This document shows, piece after piece, positions 37,105-46,216 of a stretch of DNA of 64,000 nucleotides. A program made the position numbers and the translations under genes. Position 1 is the stretch's first letter; every line of letters starts with the position of its first letter. The notes below the pieces were generated by a model. It worked only from the letters and a program-made list of their open reading frames with translations. It searched no databases and was not told the origin of the DNA. Source of the stretch: JABDQZ01 sp963801985 (GTDB lineage: Bacteria > Pseudomonadota > Gammaproteobacteria > Chromatiales > Chromatiaceae); NCBI GenBank assembly GCA_963801985.1, contig CAWDGV010000002.1, positions 1 to 64,000 of the forward strand, written 5' to 3'.

Positions 37105-37955
37105 ACTGAAAAAGGATAGGCAATGGGATCATGGTGCTGGTAGCCGGTAACTTCAAAGTCATCCAGCGTTACCCAGGTTTCGAGGTCATGCAGAGACTTG
37201 ATGTCCGGGTTAATATGCAACTGTGGCGGATCAAAAGGTTCACGCTTCAATTGCACATCACGCATCAATTCAAGCTGATCTTCATAAATATGGGCATTTA
37301 CAATTTTGTGGTACGCAGCACCCGGCTGGTGACCGGTTATCTGCGCCATCAGCTTGAGAAAGGTAAAGACCTGTACCTGGTTAAAATTCTGCCCCAGAGG
37401 CACATCACAGGAACGCTGGTAAGAAGTTAAATAAAGTGTGTCACCCAGCAATGAAAATGTGTGGGTATGCATACAGGGTCGCAGGCATCCCATGTGAAAT
37501 TCCCCGGGATTATAAAATGTCAGTATCTCGCCGCGATCATCAATACCATTAGCCAGATCATCGACAATTTTTTTAAGTTGATCAATGGTTCCACCATCAT
37601 CCGGCTTTTGCCAGCTACGCCCCTGAACGCCGTAAACACGGCCCATGTCATCCTCACCCTTGCGGTAGGGGTTTTTCAGCCAGGCCTGGTTCTCGTTGGC
37701 ATTGGCATCCCAGGTCTTGGTGCCCAGTGCCCGGAAATCTGCGGCATTGCTGTAACCGCGAATATAACCAAGCAGTTCCGCGATGGCAGATTTCCAGTAG
37801 CTTTTACGGGTGGTTACCAGCGGAAACTCGTTATCTGCAACGTTGTAGGTCAGGTCCGCATTAATCAGTGTCAGGCAACGTTTGCCGGTACGGGCGTTCT
37901 CGACCCATTCACCTTCTTCAATAATGCGTTTGCAGAGTTCAAGGTATTGTTTCAA
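37101..37955 (-). CDS. thyA: Thymidylate synthase ThyA
   Basis: The 284-residue product has the active-site segment GCLRPCMHTHTFSLLGDTLY and YQRSCDVPLGQNFNQVQ, and ends ITGHQPGAAYHKIVNAHIYE with the conserved C-terminus DPIAYPFSV. It makes dTMP from dUMP and methylene-tetrahydrofolate. It is about 20 residues longer than E. coli ThyA but similar to a longer bacterial subgroup. It is downstream of lgt, with a repeat element in the 160-nt gap. Confidence 0.94.
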   Translation of the reverse strand: MKQYLELCKRIIEEGEWVENARTGKRCLTLINADLTYNVADNEFPLVTTRKSYWKSAIAELLGYIRGYSNAADFRALGTKTWDANANENQAWLKNPYRKGEDDMGRVYGVQGRSWQKPDDGGTIDQLKKIVDDLANGIDDRGEILTFYNPGEFHMGCLRPCMHTHTFSLLGDTLYLTSYQRSCDVPLGQNFNQVQVFTFLKLMAQITGHQPGAAYHKIVNAHIYEDQLELMRDVQLKREPFDPPQLHINPDIKSLHDLETWVTLDDFEVTGYQHHDPIAYPFSV

Positions 37956-38010
37956 TTTTTTACTCCATCATCCTTCAGTTAATCCGGCAAGGTTTCAAGA
38001 AAAAACTTTA

Positions 38011-38101
38011 CCGGGCATTCTGCCTGAAAGACGCTGTAAACCCGTCCATGGGCACTTGGCTGCAGCATCCATGCTGCAGACACTTTCATCAGAATACCCG
38101 G
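38011..38101 (-). repeat. Two-hairpin palindromic element, copy B (lgt-thyA spacer)
   Basis: The ends CCGGGCATTCTG and CAGAATACCCGG are inverted repeats. Inside, CTGCAGCATCCATGCTGCAG is a perfect palindrome, and CCCGTCCATGGG forms the second hairpin. The inner 70 bases align with copy A. Confidence 0.78.
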
Positions 38102-38114
38102 TGAAGTCTTTAGA

Positions 38115-38948
38115 CTATGTTCGGGGCTGCCTTGTATATCCCGTATAAATCAACAAGGCACCTACAACGATCATCGGCAAACTTAACAACTGCCCCATGG
38201 TCAGCCAGTCAGCCCACAGGTAGCCGATATGGGCATCCGGCATACGTACCAGTTCGACGATTGACCTGAACAGGCCATACAGCAACAAAAAGGCACCTGA
38301 CACGACCATTTTCGGTGGCTGCCTGGATGCGATCAACCACAAAATCGCAAACAGTAACACCCCTTCGAGCGTGGCTTCGTACAACTGCGAAGGATGCAGG
38401 GCCGGGGTCAATTCAGTTCCGGCAGGCAACTGCAGCTTGCTGGTGCACAAATAATAGAACCTTTCACAGGGTACCTGCACGCCCCAGGGGACACTGGCAG
38501 GACCGCCCCAGAGTTCGCCGTTGATAAAGTTTCCAATGCGTCCGGTAAAAAGACCTACTGGCACGATTGGGGCAATAAAGTCCGTCACTTCAAAGAATGG
38601 CCTGGATGTTCTTTTCGCAAACAGAAACATCGCGACCAAAACGCCAACCAGTCCGCCATGGAATGACATTCCCCCTTCCCAGACCCTGAAAAGGCGCAAT
38701 GGATCATCAAGCCAGTCATTAAAGCCATAAAACAGGATATAGCCAAAGCGCCCACCAAGAATCACACCAAGCACGGCATAAAATAACAGGTCATCAACCT
38801 GCTTCGCATTCCAGCCCGGCAGTTTTGCTGCCTTCAAGCGGGCCAGCCACCAGCCCAGCAGGAATGCCACCATGTAACTGATGCCATACCAATGCACCTT
38901 AATCGGGCCAAGGCTTAATGCAACAGGATCAATATCCGGATAAATCAT
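38115..38948 (-). CDS. lgt: Prolipoprotein diacylglyceryl transferase Lgt
   Basis: The 277-residue polytopic membrane protein has the Lgt signature GRIGNFINGELWGGP at about residues 140-154, the YGISYMVAFLLGWWLAR start, and H-P-S-Q-L-Y-E. It transfers diacylglyceryl from phosphatidylglycerol to the lipobox cysteine. lgt-thyA-folA is a common gammaproteobacterial order. Confidence 0.95.
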   Translation of the reverse strand: MIYPDIDPVALSLGPIKVHWYGISYMVAFLLGWWLARLKAAKLPGWNAKQVDDLLFYAVLGVILGGRFGYILFYGFNDWLDDPLRLFRVWEGGMSFHGGLVGVLVAMFLFAKRTSRPFFEVTDFIAPIVPVGLFTGRIGNFINGELWGGPASVPWGVQVPCERFYYLCTSKLQLPAGTELTPALHPSQLYEATLEGVLLFAILWLIASRQPPKMVVSGAFLLLYGLFRSIVELVRMPDAHIGYLWADWLTMGQLLSLPMIVVGALLIYTGYTRQPRT

Positions 38949-38993
38949 TGGTAAAGAACTCGCATCACAACAATCGAATTAACAAAACAGGGT

Positions 38994-39029
38994 CGTTATT
39001 ACGTTTTTCTGAAAAAAACGTATAGTAAC
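38994..39029. promoter_or_regulatory. Inverted repeat between lgt and the divergent unknown gene
   Basis: GTTATTACGTTTTT and AAAAAACGTATAGTAAC form a near-perfect hairpin in the divergent promoter region. It could be an operator or a stem in either leader. No function can be assigned. Confidence 0.35.
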
Positions 39030-39069
39030 AAGAACACCTGACCCTGTCCGCGCCACCAGAGCCCAACCT

Positions 39070-40320
39070 GTGAAACTTATTTTCAAAACTGTATTTCTTC
39101 TTGTTCTGCTTGCACCGCTGATCCTTGTATCACTGCTGCTGCTTGCACCACAACAACAAAGCCTGGTTGAAAATATCCCTACGCTGACTCACCAGGATGT
39201 AAAAAAAGCCCGGGCTCTTCTGAGCCAGCATGACCCGAGAAAACTCCAAACCGGCGCTAAAAAAACACTCCGACTGGATGAGCAATCCCTGACGCTGCTC
39301 GGCACCTATGGCATCCAATCCTTGCATCCCCAACTGGCTGCTGCCGGTATGCAGGCAAACCTGAATGACAATAATCTACTGCTGAAATTTTCAGTTCGGT
39401 TACCTGAAAATCCGCTGGGTCGATTTTTCAATCTGCAGTTTTCCCTTGAGAAACACGACTCGCAACTGAATATTCAATCACTGCAAATCGGGCGCTGGCA
39501 TATTCCTGACTGGGCCTCTGCCTACATTCCCAGCATGACAGGAGCCCTGTTACAGCAGGATGACTTCTGGCAGCTTTTCCAGGCCGCACTGGTCAACTAC
39601 CAGTTCACTCAACAGGCCCTGGTTATTGATTACCGCTGGCGCTCCGAATGGGAGCGGGTTACAAAGGCTAAAATTCGCGAGCTTACCGATCATGCCTCCA
39701 TGATTTATTACGCCGGTTTCCTCACTGAATTGCCCTTTAATCAGCGTGCTTCGTTCGCAACAATTATCACTACGCTTTTCAAACAGGCATCTGTCCGCTC
39801 GATAGAATTCGATCCCGTTGCAGAAAACCGTGCCGTATTGCAATTACTGGGACAATGGGCGCTTGGCAAACAAACTTACGGACAAACCTACCTGCCCTAT
39901 TTTTCTGCACGTCTGCAGCGCAGAACTGACCTTGCACAACATTTTCTCGTTTCCGCAGCGATTGCCAGCCAGAGTAACACTGAACTATCCAACCTGATTG
40001 GCACCGGCAAGGAAATGTATGACTCTGATGGCGGCTCCGGTTTCAGTTTCAGTGACCTTGCAGCAGACCGTGCCGGCAGCCTGCTCGGCAAGCTCGCCAC
40101 TCAGGACAAAACATCCGCATTAAAGGTGCAAAAGCTGTTATCAGATACACAATACAGCAACGGCCTGTTAGCTGATGTCAGCAGCCTTCCTGCTCCATTA
40201 ACGGAACAACAGTTCCTGCAACAATATGGCAATATCCGTGACCCGAGATATGAAAAACTGCTGATAAAAATTGACGGGATAATTTCGAGCTCCAGCTTTT
40301 TTCAGCAAATACTGCAGTAA
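39070..40320 (+). CDS. Membrane-anchored protein of unknown function
   Basis: The 416-residue product starts at GTG 39070 with one strong N-terminal TM segment (TVFLLVLLAPLILVSLLLLA), so the bulk should be periplasmic. A central segment KEMYDSDGGSGFSFSDLAAD and the long amphipathic body recall no named family to me. The ORF is intact and codon use matches the neighbours. It stands alone, divergent from lgt and followed by an XRE regulator about 110 nt on. Confidence 0.78.
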   Translation: MKLIFKTVFLLVLLAPLILVSLLLLAPQQQSLVENIPTLTHQDVKKARALLSQHDPRKLQTGAKKTLRLDEQSLTLLGTYGIQSLHPQLAAAGMQANLNDNNLLLKFSVRLPENPLGRFFNLQFSLEKHDSQLNIQSLQIGRWHIPDWASAYIPSMTGALLQQDDFWQLFQAALVNYQFTQQALVIDYRWRSEWERVTKAKIRELTDHASMIYYAGFLTELPFNQRASFATIITTLFKQASVRSIEFDPVAENRAVLQLLGQWALGKQTYGQTYLPYFSARLQRRTDLAQHFLVSAAIASQSNTELSNLIGTGKEMYDSDGGSGFSFSDLAADRAGSLLGKLATQDKTSALKVQKLLSDTQYSNGLLADVSSLPAPLTEQQFLQQYGNIRDPRYEKLLIKIDGIISSSSFFQQILQ

Positions 40321-40440
40321 GTCCCTAAAAAGCCAATAAGAATTTCATTCTTACAATTAAAAAAAACTTCAAGTCCCTGGAATTACTGCCGTTAATCTAG
40401 TCACGAACCAAGTTCCACAGCCGGAATGAGAATAAGAGTT

Positions 40441-40788
40441 ATGATTATGGATTTAAGGACTGCTAATACTTTTTTACGCACACTCGGTGAACGGGTACGC
40501 TACAAAAGACACCAGAAAGGATGGACACAGGATCAGCTCGCGATCCACGCTGAGACGAACCAGGCTGTCATCCAGAAAATTGAGAATGGCAAAAGTCTTC
40601 GCCCAAGAAAAATTGATAAAATTGCCGAAGTACTGGGCGTCAACCCCGCATGGCTCATGTTTGGCGATCAACAGGCTTCTTACCTATCAGATGAAGCCCG
40701 CGAAGTGGCCTCTTACTGGGAACAATTGCCACCCAATGAAAAAGCACGCATCAAGATGGAATTAATGCGTATCACCAGCCACAATTAG
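40441..40788 (+). CDS. Small XRE-type helix-turn-helix regulator
   Basis: The product (about 115 residues) has the HTH RVRYKRHQKGWTQDQLAIHA-ETNQAVIQKIENGK (about residues 15-50) and a short C-terminal helix pair with no sensor domain. The ATGs at 40426, 40441 and 40447 are all in frame; 40441 has AAGAG at a suitable distance. It resembles the DNA-binding domain of phage-type repressors, but no phage genes are near. Regulon unknown. Confidence 0.8.
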   Translation: MIMDLRTANTFLRTLGERVRYKRHQKGWTQDQLAIHAETNQAVIQKIENGKSLRPRKIDKIAEVLGVNPAWLMFGDQQASYLSDEAREVASYWEQLPPNEKARIKMELMRITSHN

Positions 40789-40809
40789 GTTTTAAACCTC
40801 GATTTTCTT

Positions 40810-42012
40810 TTAGAAACCACGTAAAACGCGACAATAAAACGCTTTTAAATATGCAGTTTCTACAATAGCAGGGTTTACAGGATGATCCAGACCCTGCTTA
40901 CCTTCCTCCAGCACCTGCACCCAGCGATCATTATGCCTGGCTGACTGCTGTATGACTTGCAGTAGCTCAGATGACGCCATATGGTAGGAACAGGATGCGC
41001 TAATCAGAATTCCATCATTGTTTAACAGGCGAATCGCCATTTCATTCAGGCGTCGGTAAGCAGTCAGACCCTGCTTGATATCCTTGCGGCGTTTCATGAA
41101 TGCCGGTGGATCCAGGATAATGACATCGAAGCGCCGATCTGCCTGCTTTAGCTCTTTCAAGGCCTGAAATGCATCAGCCTGTATTGTCTCAATGCTATTT
41201 TCGAGCTGGTTCAATTGCGCATTATGCTCAAGCATGGCAAGTGCTGTTTCGGAGATATCAACACTGGTCACCTGCGTGGCGCCATTGAGCGCGGCCCGAA
41301 CAGACCAGGCACCGACATAACTGCAGACATCCAGCACGGATTTACCGGCAACATACTTGAGCATGCGTTGGCGATTTGCTGCCTGGTCATAAAACCAGCC
41401 GGTTTTCTGACCTTCATGCAGTGAAATGTCGAACTGACTTTCACCTTCACTGATACGGACATACTCAGGTATGACTCCCTGGGCAATTTCACTGTATTGA
41501 TCCAACCCCTCCTGCTGCCTGGCAGTTGAATCATTTCTGAACAGGATTCCTTTTGGCTTAAGCACTTTGTCCACGGCGTGAACGATTTCGCCCCGTAACA
41601 TTTCCATACCTGCTGTTGAAATTGCCACAACACAATAATCACCATAGCGGTCGACAATCAGGCCGGGCAAACCGTCTGATTCACCAAACACCAGGCGATA
41701 AAATGGTTTGCTGTAAAAACGTTCGCGCAAGCCCAGGGCAATTTTGAGTCGGTGAACAATCAGAGATCCATTAACTGCAATATCTTTTTGCCGGGAAATA
41801 ATACGTACACAAATAAGTGAGTTGGGATTGATATAACCTGCACCCAACCATTTACCCTGATGATTGAGGACATCCACCAGCTGTCCGGGCGTAAATGATC
41901 TTAAATTACTGCCAGCCGCATTGATTTCGTTACTGTATACCCAGCTATGACCAGCACGCAGCCGACGGTCAGCATTTTTATTCAGAACAACAGGTTGAGT
42001 TTCGGAAGACAT
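40810..42012 (-). CDS. rlmI: 23S rRNA (cytosine-5) methyltransferase RlmI-like
   Basis: The 400-residue product has an N-terminal PUA domain (RRLRAGHSWVYSNEINAAGS), the SAM-binding segment VLDVCSYVGAWSVRAALNGA and the catalytic region DVIILDPPAFMKRRKDI. This matches RlmI (YccW), the enzyme for C1962 of 23S rRNA. It abuts the PfkB kinase gene (end to start at 42012). Confidence 0.9.
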   Translation of the reverse strand: MSSETQPVVLNKNADRRLRAGHSWVYSNEINAAGSNLRSFTPGQLVDVLNHQGKWLGAGYINPNSLICVRIISRQKDIAVNGSLIVHRLKIALGLRERFYSKPFYRLVFGESDGLPGLIVDRYGDYCVVAISTAGMEMLRGEIVHAVDKVLKPKGILFRNDSTARQQEGLDQYSEIAQGVIPEYVRISEGESQFDISLHEGQKTGWFYDQAANRQRMLKYVAGKSVLDVCSYVGAWSVRAALNGATQVTSVDISETALAMLEHNAQLNQLENSIETIQADAFQALKELKQADRRFDVIILDPPAFMKRRKDIKQGLTAYRRLNEMAIRLLNNDGILISASCSYHMASSELLQVIQQSARHNDRWVQVLEEGKQGLDHPVNPAIVETAYLKAFYCRVLRGF

Positions 42013-42947
42013 CAGGCTAACGAGATGCCAAAAGCCGCATGGAAACGCTGATCAAACTCATGCTGGGTAAACTTATGGTTCTGCGTGCCTGCATGCTCAA
42101 TCTTGATTGCGCCCATCAGCGAAGCAATTCGGCCTGTCATTTCCCAGTCCATATCATTCATCAGGCCATATAGCAGACCTGCACGATAAGCATCGCCACA
42201 GCCGGTTGGGTCCCGCAACGCCTCGACGGGTGCGGTTGGAATTTCTATCACCCGGCCCCCGCTATAAATCAGCGAACCTTCACCGCCACGGGTCACAATG
42301 ACGGCTTCAACCATTTCTGCCAGCTGTTCCGGTGACTTGCCGGTTCTTTCCGACATAAGCTTGATTTCATAGTCATTGAAAGCCAGCCAGGTCGCCTGCT
42401 CAGCAAATGTTAGCAAGTCCTCACTTCCAAACATAGGCATACCCTGACCAGGGTCAAACATGAAGGGAATACCCGCTTCAGCAAACTGGCGGGCATGCTC
42501 AATCATGCCCTGACGGCCATCAGGTGATACCAGTCCGATGGTTGTACCCGGCGCATCAGCGACCTTGTTCTCATGCGAATAATTCATCGCACCGGGATGA
42601 AATGCGGTTATCTGGTTATCGTCCTGGTCAGTCGTTATGTATGCCTGCGCGGTATAGGTTTTGTCGACCACCCTGATACAATCACGGCTGACACCACATT
42701 CATCCATCCAGCTTGCATAAGCATCAAAATCGGTACCCACAGTCCCCATGGGTTTCCCTTCAGCACCCAGCAGGCTCAGGTTATAGGCAATATTACCGGC
42801 ACAGCCACCGAACTCGCGTCGCAAATCAGGCACCAGGAACGATACATTCAGAATATGCACCTGTTCAGGCAGGATGTGATTTTTAAAATGGTCCTGAAAC
42901 ACCATGATGGTGTCATACGCGAATGAACCGCAGATCAAAGCTGACAT
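42012..42947 (-). CDS. PfkB-family carbohydrate/nucleoside kinase
   Basis: The 311-residue product has EFGGCAGNIAYNLSLLGAE (substrate lid) and the catalytic DPTGCGDAYRAGLLYGLMND. It is often annotated as adenosine kinase-like, but the substrate cannot be read from the sequence. The start at 42947 is followed, on the upstream side, by the repeat arm 42982-43014. Confidence 0.85.
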   Translation of the reverse strand: MSALICGSFAYDTIMVFQDHFKNHILPEQVHILNVSFLVPDLRREFGGCAGNIAYNLSLLGAEGKPMGTVGTDFDAYASWMDECGVSRDCIRVVDKTYTAQAYITTDQDDNQITAFHPGAMNYSHENKVADAPGTTIGLVSPDGRQGMIEHARQFAEAGIPFMFDPGQGMPMFGSEDLLTFAEQATWLAFNDYEIKLMSERTGKSPEQLAEMVEAVIVTRGGEGSLIYSGGRVIEIPTAPVEALRDPTGCGDAYRAGLLYGLMNDMDWEMTGRIASLMGAIKIEHAGTQNHKFTQHEFDQRFHAAFGISLA

Positions 42948-42981
42948 TTAATTACCTTCAGTGATTATTAATCAAACACTA

Positions 42982-43014
42982 TTCACCACGAAGGACACCA
43001 AGCACACAGAGAAA
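42982..43014 (-). repeat. Dispersed repeat family 1, locus 3, arm beside the PfkB kinase
   Basis: TTCACCACGAAGGACACCAA followed by GCACACAGAGAAA. Inverted partner at 43162-43192, about 150 nt away. Confidence 0.8.
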
Positions 43015-43161
43015 TATTTTTTGTGCCCGTCGTATGCGAAAAATTGATTGGATTAGTTTTATCCTGCTAATTGTAAATCAGAACGGGGTTGCGGAACCAG
43101 AAAACATCTACCTCAGCATTGGAGATTAAAACGGCCAGGTGAACCGGACTGACAACAACCA

Positions 43162-43192
43162 CTTGGTGTACTCTGTGTCCTTCGTGGTAAAA
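43162..43192 (+). repeat. Dispersed repeat family 1, locus 3, arm at the end of gcvPB
   Basis: CTTGGTGTACTCTGTGTCCT followed by TCGTGGTAA ends a few nucleotides beyond the gcvPB stop (43195). It is the inverted partner of 42982-43014. Confidence 0.8.
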
Positions 43193-43194
43193 AG

Positions 43195-44646
43195 TTATTT
43201 TTTATCCGTCCAGCGAATATCCAGTTCACGTGCGGCGCGTACATCATCCAGGCGTCTCACCGGCAAGGTATAAGGCGCTCCCTTGACCATTTCAGCCTCA
43301 TTCTCGGCTTCTTTCTGGATGGTAATCATGCTTTCAACAAAGTCATCCAGCGCATCGATAGACTCGGTTTCTGTCGGCTCGATCAGGAAGCATTCGGGCA
43401 CCAGCAAGGGGAAATAGGTTGTTGGAGCATGCACACCGTAATCCAGCAAACGCTTGGCGAAGTCCATTGCGTTGACGCCCAGTTCCTTGGCCTGTTTTTT
43501 CAACGTGATAATGAACTCATGCGTGGCACGCCTTTCCGGATAGGCTGCCTGGAAACCGGCATCCAGCATTTTCTTTAACATGTAGTTGGCATTCAGCGTG
43601 GAATATTCTGCCACCCTGGTCATACCTTCCCGGCCTAAAAGACGGGCATATATGTAAGCACGCAGCAAAATTCCTGCATTGCCGGCAAATGCAGAAAGCC
43701 GGCCTATTGATTCTGGACGATCCTTTTCTGTTAACCAGCGGTATTCCCGCCCATCATAATCCACCATGGGTATTGGCAGGTAAGGCTCAAGTCGCTTACT
43801 GACACCAACCGGACCGGCTCCAGGCCCGCCTCCGCCATGCGGTGTGGAAAAAGTCTTGTGCAAATTCATGTGAATGACATCAAAGCCCATGTCACCCGGA
43901 CGCACTTTGCCCAGAATGGCATTAAGGTTGGCGCCATCGTAATACAGCAGTCCACCGGCTTCGTGTACCAGGCCGGCAATCTCCTGGATACGACGCTCAA
44001 AAACACCCAGCGTTGACGGGTTGGTCAACATGATACCGGCTGTTTGGGGTCCAAGGACTTCCTTGAGTTTTTCGATATCAATATCGCCATCATCGGCAGT
44101 CGGAATTTCGCGCACCTTAAAGCCACACATAACGGCAGATGCCGGGTTGGTACCATGTGCCGCATCCGGTACCAGGATTTCATTGCGCGCATGATCATTG
44201 CGTGCATCATGGTAGGCACGAATCATTGCAACCCCGGCAAACTCACCCTGGGCGCCCGCCATTGGAGACAGCGACACGGCTTTCATACCGGTAACATCCT
44301 TGAGAATTTCCTGCAAATCATGCATACAGGCCAAAAAGCCCTGGCTGTGTGATTCAGGCGCATAAGGATGCCGATCCACCAGGCCCGGTAACATTGATAA
44401 TGAGTTACAGGCCCGAGGGTTGTATTTCATGGTGCATGAACCCAGTGGATAAAAATGCGTATCAATTGAAAAGTTCTTTTGTGACAGACGCGTGTAGTGC
44501 CTGACCGTCTGCATTTCTGATACTTCAGGCATTGCCGGTGGTGTTTCACGCAACAAGTTGGCGGGTATATCCTGCAGCGACGCCTTCAGTTGTGGTGACT
44601 GCGCCTGGGCAAACCGCCCTTTGGAAGACTTTTCAAAAATCAACAT
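43195..44646 (-). CDS. gcvPB: Glycine dehydrogenase subunit 2 GcvPB
   Basis: The 483-residue product carries the PLP lysine segment HMNLHKTFSTPHGGGGPGAG and AAHGTNPASAVMCGF. It is the C-terminal half of the P-protein, which here is split into two subunits, as in many bacteria. It decarboxylates glycine and transfers the aminomethyl group to GcvH. It follows gcvPA by 14 nt. Confidence 0.95.
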   Translation of the reverse strand: MLIFEKSSKGRFAQAQSPQLKASLQDIPANLLRETPPAMPEVSEMQTVRHYTRLSQKNFSIDTHFYPLGSCTMKYNPRACNSLSMLPGLVDRHPYAPESHSQGFLACMHDLQEILKDVTGMKAVSLSPMAGAQGEFAGVAMIRAYHDARNDHARNEILVPDAAHGTNPASAVMCGFKVREIPTADDGDIDIEKLKEVLGPQTAGIMLTNPSTLGVFERRIQEIAGLVHEAGGLLYYDGANLNAILGKVRPGDMGFDVIHMNLHKTFSTPHGGGGPGAGPVGVSKRLEPYLPIPMVDYDGREYRWLTEKDRPESIGRLSAFAGNAGILLRAYIYARLLGREGMTRVAEYSTLNANYMLKKMLDAGFQAAYPERRATHEFIITLKKQAKELGVNAMDFAKRLLDYGVHAPTTYFPLLVPECFLIEPTETESIDALDDFVESMITIQKEAENEAEMVKGAPYTLPVRRLDDVRAARELDIRWTDKK

Positions 44647-44660
44647 AAAACCTTTCCCGC

Positions 44661-46064
44661 CTAACTATCAAATTTTGGTTTTGTCGGGCAACCAGGGTTG
44701 GACCTGATTGAAATCACCCGCTCAAGCTTGTCTACAAACACGTTAACAGCTTCATCGGACTGTTTTTCTGTGGAGCACACCAGCAGGACATTACCCAGCT
44801 CCGGGTAGTCCCCTGACAAGTCATAACCGGCCAGTACATTATGTGCTGACAAAGCCCGCAATATTTCTGATGTTTCAAACGGCAGGCTTAACACCGTTTC
44901 GTTATAAACCGGGCTGTTAAAAACAACGTTAACACCCTCGATCGCTGTAAGGCGGTCTAGCAGTTGCCTGTGTTTTTCATGCGAGCTGGCCGCTGTCCGC
45001 GCAAGACCTTCTGCACCCAGCATGGCCATGTGAATAGTGGCTGCCGTGACCATCAGTCCCTGGTTGGTACAGATATTCGAAGTAGCCTTGGAACGTCGAA
45101 TATGCTGTTCACGCGCCTGCAGGGTCAATGCATAACCATCTTTACCATCCAGATCCACTGTACGGCCAATAATACGGCCAGGCATCTGGCGGACGATATT
45201 CTGCTTGCAACACATGAAGCCAAAGTAAGGGCCTCCTGAAGAAAGGGGAATCCCGAGCGGCTGCCCTTCACCACAACAGATATCTGCACCCTTGGCACCC
45301 CATTGGCCGGGTGGCTTCAAAATGGACATAGCCAGTGGATTGACGACCGCAATCGTTACAGCATTATTTTCTTCCGCCCATACTGCCAGTGTATCTACAT
45401 CTTCCAGAACACCAAAAAAATTTGGCTGCGGGATGACCAGCGCCGTAATATCCTGTCCGGCATATTCAGACAGGGCATCCATATCCATTCGACCGCTGGT
45501 CTTGTCATATGGTATTTCGATCAACTCGATACCCTGGTTTTTGACGATGCTGCGCGCCGTTGCACGGTAAGCCGGATGCAAACTGGCAGGCAGTAATATC
45601 TTTTTCGACTTGGACTTACGGTGTGCCCTGACTGCCATCAGGATAGCCTCGCCTAATGCTGAAGCACCATCGTAGAGCGAGGCATTGGATGCCTCCATAT
45701 CCATCAGGGCCGTCATCATGGACTGGAATTCATACAGTAACTGCAGGGTACCCTGGCTGGCCTCAGCCTGGTATGGCGTATAGGCACTGTAAAATTCACC
45801 GCGTGTTGCCACTTCCCAGACCGCTGACGGAATATGATGGTCGTAGGCTCCTGCTCCAATAAAGGAATAAGCATGTCCATCCTGGCGTGCCCGCTGATGC
45901 ATCAGTTGCGACACTTCCATTTCAGGCAAACCTGCAGGAACTCCATCAAGGCTGAACTGACGCAGTTCAGTGGGTATTTCATCGAATAAGTCGTCTATGC
46001 TGTCAACACCAATGGCGTCAAGCATGGCCCGGACTTCGTCCTCGGTATGCGGGATAAAAGGCAT
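44661..46064 (-). CDS. gcvPA: Glycine dehydrogenase subunit 1 GcvPA
   Basis: The 467-residue product begins MPFIPHTEDEVRAML and has SFIGAGAYDHHIPSAVWEVA and SNICTNQGLMVTAATIHMAM. It is the N-terminal half of the P-protein. Together with GcvPB it reconstitutes the alpha2-beta2 enzyme. It is separated from gcvH by a 152-nt AT-rich spacer with inverted repeats. Confidence 0.95.
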   Translation of the reverse strand: MPFIPHTEDEVRAMLDAIGVDSIDDLFDEIPTELRQFSLDGVPAGLPEMEVSQLMHQRARQDGHAYSFIGAGAYDHHIPSAVWEVATRGEFYSAYTPYQAEASQGTLQLLYEFQSMMTALMDMEASNASLYDGASALGEAILMAVRAHRKSKSKKILLPASLHPAYRATARSIVKNQGIELIEIPYDKTSGRMDMDALSEYAGQDITALVIPQPNFFGVLEDVDTLAVWAEENNAVTIAVVNPLAMSILKPPGQWGAKGADICCGEGQPLGIPLSSGGPYFGFMCCKQNIVRQMPGRIIGRTVDLDGKDGYALTLQAREQHIRRSKATSNICTNQGLMVTAATIHMAMLGAEGLARTAASSHEKHRQLLDRLTAIEGVNVVFNSPVYNETVLSLPFETSEILRALSAHNVLAGYDLSGDYPELGNVLLVCSTEKQSDEAVNVFVDKLERVISIRSNPGCPTKPKFDS

Positions 46065-46216
46065 ATAAATGTACCGCTAATTAATATTGTTACATCGTCT
46101 TGTTATTGCATGCATGCAATCTGAAATGATCAAATTTAAAAAATACAGCTTATGCTTATTAAATAAACATTATTAAATTTGATTTAAACGCAGGCATGGA
46201 AAAGTCAGTTTTCAAA
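46065..46216. promoter_or_regulatory. AT-rich gcvH-gcvPA spacer with two inverted repeats
   Basis: ATTGCATGCATGCAAT (46105-46120) is a perfect 16-bp palindrome. ATCAAATTTAA and TTAAATTTGAT form an 11-bp inverted repeat about 37 nt apart further upstream. The spacer is long for an operon and could hold an internal promoter or operator. Confidence 0.4.
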
